Positions 22,265-30,991 of a stretch of 64,000 bases of DNA are shown here, piece by piece. The stretch covers positions 33,748,255 to 33,812,254 of the forward strand of contig CM046877.1 of NCBI GenBank assembly GCA_025667525.1, written 5' to 3'. The notes beneath the pieces are model-generated. The model was not told the origin of the DNA and did not search any database. It saw only the letters and a list, made by a program, of their open reading frames with translations. This stretch comes from Glebionis coronaria (Eukaryota > Streptophyta > Magnoliopsida > Asterales > Asteraceae). The translations under genes and the position numbers were made by a program. Within the stretch, counting starts at the first letter, position 1; the number at the start of each line of letters is the position of its first letter.

Positions 22265-22513
22265 TGGCCACTGTGCACGACAGCATCTTTTGCTTTACAC
22301 TGTTTTTCTTAAATCTGTGTAAACCTTGCATGATTTTCAGTAATAAACTGCACATTTCCTAAACTAGCTTACCTAAATTCATTATTCACCTAAAATGATT
22401 TTAACCCATTACTAGTTTGGATCATCCCCTCACCCATTTAAACCCACCTTTTTAGTCATGTTCTTCACACATCAAAACATTCTTCCCTAAACCTTAAACC
22501 ACCCTTGTCAACC

Positions 22514-23210
22514 ATGGTGTGTACCAAAACCTCAAACACTTCCAATACCTCCACCCCAAGGAAAACACTCAAAATAAGGATTAAGGTAGCCAAGCCTAAC
22601 TCCTCACCTTTCCACACACCTAAAAATGAGATGGTTCCTATCCTCATTTCTTCATCACCTTCCCCACCTCTTGCACCATGCAAGACATCATCCACCCGGT
22701 ACTAACCACTCCATTGGTTCTACCTCCTCTTCATTCAACTCAAGAATGAATGAGCTCTTTTCATCCTTCACTCCAAGTGCACCCTTGGATGTGACCACAC
22801 AACCCCAACCAATCCAAAGAATTCCTTTTGTGAATGACTTTGATGAAAACTTGGTGACTTCACCATTTACCCCTCATAACTCACCCATTTCACCAACCTT
22901 GGAGAATTTACCTCCACACTCACCCATTTCCCCTTTAGGGAACATGCCTCCACTCTCACCCACATCACCCTTGGAGAACATGCCTCCTCCACCTCCACCT
23001 AACTCAAACGTTCCAATTTTGGGTGTTCCACTTTCCCTTCTTTTGAGTGATCCATATTATGGGTTTCAACAAACACATGGTCCTAGTTGTCCATGTTGTG
23101 TTTACAACCACTACATCATCCATAACCTTAGGATGGATATGTATGGACTACATAGGAGGTTGCAAGAGTTCTTGCTTGCCTTGTTCTCCATGCCTCCTCC
23201 TAGGAGATGA
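22514..23210 (+). pseudogene. Proline-rich HGxSCxCC protein, copy 1, with one frameshift
   Basis: An ATG at 22514 opens a Ser/Thr/Pro-rich frame (MVCTKTSNTSNTSTPRKTLK) that stops at 22705. The adjacent frame, open from 22626, continues with the same composition to TGA at 23210, so a one-base change near 22690-22705 probably split one ORF. The second part has tandem SPISPLGNMPP-like repeats, a PPPPPP run, and a C-terminal HGPSCPCC motif followed by a helical tail with LQEFLLAL. The tail motif is shared with the ORF at 23981. I know no family for it. It could also be two real short ORFs. Confidence 0.55.
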
Positions 23211-23652
23211 ATGATGGTGTTTTCTTAATAAGAGTTTTCAACAAAACCAAGCCAAAGAAGACTACCTATCTAGATTTAATGTTAAGCTAGCTATGTATTA
23301 GTTAGTTTTATTTGTCATTGTAATTGCTTCCTTCATGAATGTTTCATGTTGTTGATCTATGGATTTAGCTTTGTGTGTTTCTATCCTTTTGTGCACACTA
23401 ATCAACTTTAGTTTGAAATTAAAATTGAACCTAAATCTATCACAACCTCTAAAAACTTGACTAAAATTGGTTAAAATGATATCTAAATTATTTTGTCACC
23501 CTTTGTCAAGACATTCTTTGTGAATGTGTTGCTTTATGCAACCCTAGCATAATTTAGTGCTAATAGAGGTAAAATTCCAAGATTTGCAACTTTTTGAAAA
23601 AGTCTTAGTTTTTCTTAAAAACCTGTAAAAACTTGGTTTCAAGTCCACTGGA

Positions 23653-23718
23653 CGCGGATCCTTAAAGCCCCGCGGTTCCCTAGCGATATGGAACCGCCGG
23701 TCCCTTTAAGGTATCGCG
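23653..23718. repeat. Nested inverted repeat, module D
   Basis: The outer arms CGCGGATCCTTAAAG and CTTTAAGGTATCGCG pair except for three central positions. The inner arms GCGGTTCC (23672-23679) and GGAACCGC (23690-23697) are perfect around CTAGCGATAT. The inner stem and loop nearly match module A. It is followed by GGGCAGAAA, as in module B, and precedes the third coding unit. Confidence 0.92.
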
Positions 23719-23871
23719 GGCAGAAATCAGTCTTTGACGAATTTTTGGTCAAAACTTTTACAACCCTATACCCTGTCAAGATTCCTTGTTTACTCAAATT
23801 GACTAACCATCCCTTGACACTTCACATTTTATATTCAAATTCTTACCTTGATTACATTTTACTTATACCCC

Positions 23872-23974
23872 AACCTTGAGATTTCATTCTCACACCTTCC
23901 CAACCTTGAGATTTCATTCTCACACAACCTTGAGATTTCATTCTCACACAACCTTGATATTTCATTCTCACACT
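23872..23974 (+). repeat. 24-bp tandem repeat in the leader of the third ORF
   Basis: Four direct copies of AACCTTGAGATTTCATTCTC plus ACAC. The first is separated from the others by a 6-bp spacer and the last has one change. They end just before the ATG at 23981. Confidence 0.9.
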
Positions 23975-23980
23975 CTCACA

Positions 23981-24514
23981 ATGCCTAACTCCTACATTCC
24001 TAACCTTGACATTTCTTTGTCACCCAAAGCTTCCTCATCCAAGCTTTCAAAGAAACCGAAAATCTCGGTTCGACCTATTTGGGTTAAGAAGAATGAACCA
24101 TCTTCGTCCAAACCACCCAAAAACCCTACCTTCTCTCCAATCAAGTATTGGAATGAGACTTATACCATAAACCCCATCACCGGAGCAACAGAAAATGTTC
24201 CTCCACCACCACAATCCTTCAATACCCCTCAACTCAATGACCTTTCAACCTTCCCAAACCTCACAAGGCATTGTGAAAACATTCCCAAACCCATTACCCC
24301 ACCACCACCAAACCCTAAGTTTGATGCCATACCCCCATCAAACGATTTTGTGTTGAATCATGGATCCTCGTGTGCTTGTTGTCGATTTCAACAAATTGAA
24401 CTTGCTCATGTGTATGAGAAGTTAAACTTTCTTGAATTCCTCCTCACTCGACCTCCTATTCAAGTTTTTGTTCCGGTGGACAAAACTTCGAATGATGCAT
24501 CGTCGTCTTTTTAG
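23981..24514 (+). CDS. Proline-rich HGxSCxCC protein, copy 2
   Basis: A 177-codon frame from the first ATG (MPNSYIPNLDIS). It is basic near the N-terminus (KASSSKLSKKPK), then Pro-rich with PPPPQ and PPPPN runs. It ends with NHGSSCACCRFQQIELAHVYEKLNFLEFLL-type sequence. The HGxSCxCC motif and the following amphipathic stretch match the end of the preceding unit, so the two are probably duplicates that have diverged. No enzyme motif, signal peptide or membrane segment is visible. The four Cys/His residues could bind metal; this is inference. The family is unknown to me. It lies inside the non-autonomous LTR element and has its own nested hairpin 260 bp upstream. Confidence 0.6.
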   Translation: MPNSYIPNLDISLSPKASSSKLSKKPKISVRPIWVKKNEPSSSKPPKNPTFSPIKYWNETYTINPITGATENVPPPPQSFNTPQLNDLSTFPNLTRHCENIPKPITPPPPNPKFDAIPPSNDFVLNHGSSCACCRFQQIELAHVYEKLNFLEFLLTRPPIQVFVPVDKTSNDASSSF

Positions 24515-25163
24515 TCTTTTATTTTTTTTGCAATCTTGGAAAATATCACTATTAGACTAGCTTATGCTTAGTGGTTTATTTTCCATATTTATTGCTTTTA
24601 GATACTCATATTGTGTGTATGACTATCCTCTTTGTTGTGTCTTTTTATTTTATGTAACCTTTGTGTTGTTCGTGTGTTATTTCATTAGTTCTATTTTGAG
24701 TTGATCATGGTTATTTTTTACAAATTGCTTATGGTTGATTCCATCAATTCTAAACTTTAACCCATTGACAAGCTTATCATCTTCATTGGATTGAAGCTTG
24801 ATTTTGTCAATTACCTCTTTGGACATACTTAGCAAAATACTTGCTTCTAATTTGAGATTTCTTCTCTCTCTCCCTCTCAAGTTACTTAGTAGGTAGTGAT
24901 CATATATACATTGGTGTTTCTTTCCTTTCTACTAACCTTTGTGTAGCATGTTACCTTAGCTCACAAACTTGGTGCCCCAAGCAAGGGGGAGCAACCACCA
25001 AGGGGGAGCTACTAGCAAAGTTCGATGTTCTTCGAAGACTTGTGCTAACATTTTTGCTACGACAAAGGGGGAGAATTGATAGTGATAAACTAGTTAATAA
25101 TTCGATATTTTGTGTTTCTACGTAAATGAGTTTATCGTTTGTCGTAATCAAAAAGGGGGAGAT
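24515..25163 (+). other. 3' region of the element with repeated polypurine tracts
   Basis: No gene. Four AAGGGGGAG-type purine tracts occur at about 24983-24992, 24999-25007, 25065-25074 and 25151-25162. The last one abuts the 3' LTR and is the expected polypurine primer site; the others look like duplicated copies. Confidence 0.75.
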
Positions 25164-26753
25164 TGTTAATGCAAGTAATGCCTAAAAACATTATTAGTGT
25201 TAACTAATCTTTCTTAGTTTTGATCACAACAAACCATACAACACATTTAGTGTAAAACATAAAATGAATTATTTAACTAACACTATCATCAAGATAATAA
25301 TCATATCACTAACCGTTCTTAATCATACTTAGTGATCATCAAAATGATTATCCTTAAAACTCACTTTTGTTAATATGACAAAAGACTTTTTAATAAACTT
25401 TCTTTTTTAGAAAATGTTTTATTAAAATGGAAAATAAAAATTTGAAAATAGCATATTCCAAATGCTGTTAGAATATCCTTTGAAGGTTTCAAATACCTCA
25501 AATATTCCCACCCCACTAAAAGATAAAAAACGGAGCGTAGTCTAGTGGCGGTACCTTAAGTACCTACGCGGTTCCTTAGCGATATGGAACCGCGGGGTGA
25601 GATAAGGTACCGCGCACAGCTAGCCGTTATAGATCCGTTATACTTTGTCTCCTTTAAATAGTGGATCAAATCTCATTTTCCAGTAAGCCTCTTGGACGTT
25701 TTTCTCAGCCCCCTTTCTATTTTCTATAGAATAATCATTAGTAAATGATCACTTAAATTGTTAAGGATGTTTACATATGATTATCCTCTTGATCTCCTCC
25801 TTTACCTTGTCCAATGAGAAGATTAGTCACTCACTAGTATTGTGATAAAGATGAATCTATGAGCTAGTCATATTCATCATGATACCCTTTTTGTTTTAGG
25901 TAATCCAATGTATTTATGAATACTTGGACTAGTTGTGTTCATCCAAGTTATTTGTGGATACTTGGATTTGTTGTGTACATCCATTACATATGTGTTTGCT
26001 TGGATTTGTGTTGTGTAAATCCAAGCTACATGTGTGTACTTGGATAAGTCTAGTTGAGTTGTAATAGATTTGATTAGGAGTTCTCACTAAACTATAAAGT
26101 GATGTGGTTGTGTCTTGTGAGTTCTCACTAAACTTAAAAGTGATTAGTAGTTGTGTTGCGTGGAGTTCTCACTTAGCTTCAAAGTGAAGAGTCGTGAAGA
26201 TTGGTTCTAGCTTTCGATTAGAACTCGACATCTAGCCTTGTGTCGTAAAATGGTGAAGTAGGCAACGTCGTGAAGATTGGTTCTACCTTAAGATTAGAAC
26301 TCGACATCTAGCCTTGTGTCGTTAAATTGTGAAGTAGGCAACGTTGTGTAGATTGGTCCTAGCTAAAGATTAGGTCTCGACATTTAGCTTAGTGTCGGAA
26401 AATAATGTAAGCAACGATGTAAGATTTTCTCCGCCGAGAAGGGAGCTTGTGGATATAGTGGAAATCTCGAGTAGGTGTACTCGAGGAGTGGAGTAGAAAC
26501 GAGGATAGAGACTCGTTGTCGAACCACTATAAATCTTGGTGTCTTCCCACTAGGTTGTCTCCTTCCTTACTCTTTACTTATTTCATTATCATTACACTTA
26601 CCTATTATCTTTGCTAGTGCATTTGAATTGAACCTAATCATTATGCAACTTAGCTTCAAGTAAAAGATAGTTTTGATACAAACCAAATTGAAAGTAATTT
26701 AATTTGGTCACCAATCGAAGAGAAACTATTCAACCCCCCCTTTAGTTTCTACA
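25164..26753 (+). repeat. 3' LTR of the non-autonomous element
   Basis: 1590 bp matching the 5' LTR with about 30 substitutions and a few one-base indels by eye. It ends TTTCTACA and is followed by the ATAGG target duplication (26754-26758). Confidence 0.95.
25548..25613. repeat. Nested inverted repeat, module E (3' LTR)
   Basis: Identical in the stem region to module A of the 5' LTR: outer arms GCGGTACCTTA/TAAGGTACCGC, inner arms CGCGGTTCC/GGAACCGCG. Confidence 0.95.
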
Positions 26754-26758
26754 ATAGG

Positions 26759-27733
26759 GACAACAAGATGGGAACGATAATGTCGATCTTCGTATTGATC
26801 ATGTGGTAATGTCGATCTTGGATATTGATCATGTGGTAACACTCCTTTATGTATTTTCTGTTTTGTTTGAGATATATAAACTGTTACGAAGGCTGATGAC
26901 GTGATTTGTGAATCGAAGAAAAAGAAAAGGGAAGCGAACTTGTCGAAATGAAAATGGAACGATCTCATTAATACTCTTTGTGAATGATCTTATGGAATGT
27001 AACATATTATCCTTTTTGTTTCAGGAGCATGCAAATGGTGGTTTTCAAACAGACAAAGCGTGATGCGGATGCGGATGCGGATGCAAGGGATATGCCTTGA
27101 AGAATAGTTTAGATATGAATCTTCGCATTGAGACATTTCACAAAATCAAAGTGAGAGAACTATTTCAGGCTATTAGTAGCCATTGATGTTGCTGCTCGAT
27201 CGTGGTCATGAAATACGAGTTGCCAGTTATGTCTAACGAAGGATCCAGCTACGTACAACTTAGTTGATCCTCCAAAGAGCGAGGAATACTGTTGGTGTGT
27301 ACCTACTGTTGGTTGGGCTGCTATGATCAGATTCTGAGCTGATAATTAATCCTGGTGGCTGGTAGAGTACTTTTAGTATCGTTGAAATATTGTATCAAAA
27401 TATCGTAAAGTATCAGTTATGTTAACAGTACGTGTTTTCTTTTTCGCATGGTATAACTTATTAGTATTGTTTACGGTGTTTGGTTCTTTCATTGTAGGTT
27501 AGAGTTGCATACTAGATGGTGACCGATAAAAAAGTATAACTTATTATTGTTTACGGTGTTTGGTTCTTTCATTGTTTACGGTGTTCGGTTCTTTCATTGT
27601 CAGTTTGGTTCTTTAAATGTACGTGTATGTTTTAATATTATTTTATAAAAAATATACTAGGAACAAGCTTATAATTTTCTTATTTTAATTGATTGAATCG
27701 TTATACCCGGACAATGCACGGGTATTGTACTAG
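26759..27733. other. Right arm of the candidate Helitron, no gene
   Basis: Contains a direct repeat of GTCGATCTT...ATTGATCATGTGGTAA at about 26780-26838 and a GCGGAT hexamer run near 27063. A GTTTACGGTGTTTGGTTCTTTCATT unit is repeated two to three times at 27470-27600. The Helitron-like hairpin and CTAG end lie at 27703-27733. No coding frame is supported. Confidence 0.5.
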
Positions 27734-28023
27734 TTGATATGGTTTCCAAATTGTTTGCCCATTATTTGACATAAAGGACATCTTTAAATTGTTTTTTGCT
27801 CAATGTAAGCATATTTGCTGTCAGCTTTATGCTCAAATAATATTTTATGGCTCGGTGTATTGAGACACCGCTCATCTAGTATCAAAACACCACTATTTAA
27901 CATTAATAATTAGAAAGTACATTTTAACTAACAGTTCTCTTTTCGTTTTCTGCTTGTCTATATCGAAAACAGAGTTAATTCTTTTACATAATTGTTTTAT
28001 CTTTCATATTCTACTTTTTTCCC

Positions 28024-28568
28024 TCTTACACTATATTAAAGATGTGGTTTTGAGATCTGAGGGGAACAAGTAGTCAAGAATAATATAACGGTAATGGTGG
28101 TTTTGATGGTCCGGGGTGATGATGATAGTTTGAACGGAAGTGGTGGTGGTGGTTAAGAGCTTGGCCGGAGTCGATGGTAAACAGATGTAATAAATATGGT
28201 TGTGGTGGTGGTTCAAGTTGGATGGGAAGCGGCAAAAACAGGTGGGATGGGAATGCTGCTGAAGATGGTGGTGTAATGGTGGTGTAATGGTGGTGTTGGA
28301 ATGCTGCTGAAGATGGTGTGTGAAGAATCGCAGCCGATGGGTAGTGGTGGATTGGTCGTAGGCAACGGGGTAGGGCTTTGGCTGCTTTCCGGCAGTGTTA
28401 TCCAGTTTTGTGTGGTTAGTGATGGTAATGGTTTGACCGAAGTTGGTAGTGGTGAAGATGATGGTTTTGGTGATTGTAGATGGGAGAGTTGTGTGTGTGT
28501 GAGAAAATAAATGAAAGCAACTTTCTTATAAAATATTGGCCTGGTGGGTTGGAACACCACCGATCTAG
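28024..28568 (+). mobile_element. Candidate short Helitron-like element
   Basis: The left end reads TCTTACACTATATTAAAGATG, similar to plant Helitron 5' ends. The right end has TGGTG...CACCA hairpin arms, then CCGAT and CTAG followed by T. The base before TC is C rather than A, so the left boundary is not ideal. The interior is GGTGGT-rich on the plus strand. Short minus-strand frames in it have no recognisable family. Confidence 0.35.
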
Positions 28569-29397
28569 TATACCCACACCACTAATGATTAATAAGTAAA
28601 TAAAAGACAAAAATAGTGAAGTTAAAACAAAATGACAAACAGTGTTCTCTGTCATCCCTCACGTTTCTTGTTCTCTCCCTCTCCTACCAAATTTTACTTT
28701 TATTTCTTATCATTTATCTTGAATCTTACTAAATCACTTCTGCAAAATAAATCAAAAAAATTAAATCTTGTGTTCTTCTTGTAAATCTGGTAAAGATCTT
28801 CCTATGAAAAGTTTGGGCTTCGGGTGAATTTGTTTCAAGATCGATCCTAGCATACTTTGTGAGATATCAATCTCAGATCTCATTCTTTTTATTCAATCTC
28901 AGATCTCATTCTTTTTTTTGAGTTATTGAGATCTGGGTTGATTTTGGGTTTGATATAGTGGTGGTTAAAATGTCGGAAGATGATGACAATGGTTAGCCGG
29001 AATTATTTGGCCGGAGTTAGTGGTCAGTGATTGAGCGTAGTTAGTTGTTAGCTGAAATTATTTAGAAGGAATTACACACAGATAAAGACCTTCAATACGA
29101 ACAACCAATTTTACACCGATGCACTAAATCTGGAAGTAATGGTGGCATAGATGATAAGATTTGTAAAATATGTTAAAGACACAGAAAGAAAAAGATGAAA
29201 ATGGGAAAGTGATAAAAAAAGAAAAAAGAGAAAATGGTAGTTTGGTTTTTAAATGTGAAAGTCTGAGTGTTTTACTGTTCTGACAACTTTGTACAATATT
29301 AGAATACACAAATAAAAATGAGGCGGTGTCTAACCACACGACCCAAAATATTATACTCTAGTATACGAACAGTAAAATTTGTTAAAAACAAAAAATA
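28569..29397. other. Intergenic, leader- and intron-like DNA, no supported gene
   Basis: Contains a CT-rich stretch near 28660-28690 and a direct repeat of CAATCTCAGATCTCATTCTTTT at about 28870 and 28893. Another CGGTGTCT...CTAGTATAC end-like sequence lies at 29324-29357. No reading frame is convincing. Confidence 0.45.
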
Positions 29398-29670
29398 CTC
29401 CCTCCGTCTCATAGTAGCAGTCCATATTACTATTTTTGGACGTCCCATATTAATAGTCGAGTCCAAAAATAGATAAGAAATGTAGATTAAGTTTACAATA
29501 TTACCCTTACTTTAAGGTATTATTACAACTAATAAAGAATTCGTAAATTAATTGGTTAAGGGTATATATGTAATTGTGTAAAAAGTAAGAGAGAGAAAGC
29601 TGAAAAAATGATGTTTTTATTAAACTGCGTATTTTTTTGTCGGTGGACTATTATTATGGGATGGAGGGAG
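29398..29670. mobile_element. Stowaway MITE
   Basis: 273 bp with TA on both sides. The left end is CTCCCTCCGTCTCATAGTAG; the right end, inverted, is CTCCCTCCATCCCATAATAA, close to the Stowaway consensus. The inner arms extend the pairing (CAGTCC with GGACTA), so the element can fold into one long hairpin. No ORF. Confidence 0.9.
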
Positions 29671-30174
29671 TACGAATTACTGTGTAAAATAATATATTGT
29701 CAGTGGTGTTTAGTGTGTCAGTGGGGTCACCGGTGTCTAAAGCATACGACCCTATTTTATTCTAACTATATACCTTTTTGCACTTTTTAAGTAGGTTTTT
29801 GTATGCTGTAAATCTGCTGAAAAGCTGATGATAAGCTGCTGGAAAGCTGATGAAAAGCTACTGCAGAAATGCTGCAGAAAAGCTACTGCAGAAATGTTGC
29901 TGATTTTGTAATTAAAAGTTGTTTTAAATGCTGAAGGTTGCTGAAAAGCTGCTGCGCAAATGCTGCTGAGTTGGTGCTGAATGTGCTGTTTTTTACGTAG
30001 TTGTTTTTGTGCTGCAATTAGGGTGTTTTGATATTGTAGTTATTATGTTTCTAAGTGGCATTTAGGGTGTTTGGATGTGTTGGTGTAAGACTGTAATGGT
30101 GAACTTGAGTTACTATTTGTGATTGTTTTAAGACTGCCTTCCATATCTGTTTATACGTAGTAGTAGTAGGCTAA
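29671..30174. other. Intergenic with a GCTGAAAAGCTGCTG repeat tract
   Basis: From about 29810 to 29985 there are many diverged copies of GCTGAAAAGCTGCTGNAAA and CTACTGCAGAAATGCTG. The composition resembles the minisatellite at 15318-15715. No gene is seen. Confidence 0.6.
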
Positions 30175-30988
30175 GGGCCTGTTTCTTTTTTCCTAGAAAT
30201 TAAGTAGCATGTGGATATATCATCTTTTGTGAAAAGGTAGAGTGTATGGGGAAAGAAACTTATGTTTCTTTTTCTTTTCTAAATGGAATACTCAAAAAAC
30301 CAAATGACATAATTATCCTTTAAATGTTGAACAAACTGCATAGTGGATTTTATCAAAACAAAAAAAAAACCCTTCCTTCAAAGGACTTTTATCAAATCGA
30401 TATACAAGCTTTTTAATTTATACAAATTTTGATAAAAGTATTTATTGTCCAACAAAATCCCAAGTATAAACATCAAGTTTCAAAAAATGTAAACTACTAA
30501 TGTTCTATAACCTCCAAAGCAATAATATCAATGGAAGACGTGATGGAAGGTGTGAATCTTCCTGATGTACTACTATTGATCATCTATAAACACTATTGAG
30601 TAAAATATACAAACACTAAAGAGTAGAGATCACAACGAGAGCTAGAGGAAGGATGAATAATGGAGGTGATAGTTGCCGGAGAAGGGCCGGCTAATGACCC
30701 GTGATAGTGACATGTGAAGTTGTTAGTGATGTATGGAGATTTTAAGAAATTTTTTTGGGGGTTGATGTAAACATGAAGGAGGAACAAGATGAGGATAGAA
30801 TTGTAAATGGGATGGTCGGTGAACACTTATGAGTGTCTGAGTGAGGAGAGACTAGTTTTTGGTTCTCTCTCCAATTAGAGGCATAGAGGGCAAACTATAT
30901 GGACTAGGTAAAAAAGAAACATCCACATATGGCATGGTGGACCCAAACTGTTAACTAAAGGCCAATTCAACAAAAAAGAAACGCCCCA
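30175..30988. mobile_element. PIF/Harbinger-like MITE or deletion derivative
   Basis: The left end GGGCCTGTTTCTTTTTTCC and the right end AAAAAAGAAACGCCCC form terminal inverted repeats. TAA occurs on both sides (30172-30174 and 30989-30991), fitting the three-base target of the Tourist/Harbinger group. The 814-bp interior has no transposase. Confidence 0.65.
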
Positions 30989-30991
30989 TAA

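Larger units (their letters stand above)
17191..26753 (+). mobile_element. Non-autonomous LTR retroelement, 9.56 kb, complete
   Basis: Two LTRs of about 1.59 kb start TGTTAATGC and end TTTCTACA, with ATAGG duplications on both sides. A primer-binding site just inside the 5' LTR (GTATCAGAGCGATGG) fits plant Ty1/copia elements primed by initiator Met tRNA. A GGGGGAGAT purine tract abuts the 3' LTR. No gag, protease, integrase or reverse transcriptase motif is visible in any frame. Instead there are three other coding units (20695-21909, 22514-23210, 23981-24514), each with a nested hairpin upstream. By eye I count about 30 substitutions between the LTRs, near 2 percent. It must have moved with enzymes supplied in trans. 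Confidence 0.93.
14049..27733 (+). mobile_element. Candidate non-autonomous Helitron interrupted by an LTR element
   Basis: The left end reads TCTTTACTATATTATAAAGG after an A, a form common to plant Helitron 5' ends. The right end has a hairpin (TACCCGG/CACGGGTA) followed by TTGTA and CTAG, then T. Insertion between A and T and a hairpin just before CTAG are the Helitron rules. Subtracting the nested LTR element with one target duplication (about 9.57 kb) leaves about 4.1 kb with no Rep/helicase, so it would be non-autonomous. An alternative right end lies at 27879. Pairing of these two ends is inferred, not proved. Confidence 0.45.

Noticed and set aside
23688..23879. A 63-codon frame starting inside hairpin module D
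   Set aside because: It starts within a palindrome at an ATG that is part of the hairpin loop and has no resemblance to a protein.
17575..25613. GC-rich repeats considered as a CRISPR-like array
   Set aside because: They are inverted repeats spaced kilobases apart in a plant retroelement, with no regular spacers.
28213..28655. Overlapping Pro/Ser/His-rich frames on the minus strand
   Set aside because: They are low-complexity frames from GGTGGT-rich DNA in a Helitron-like element, without a family or splice signals.
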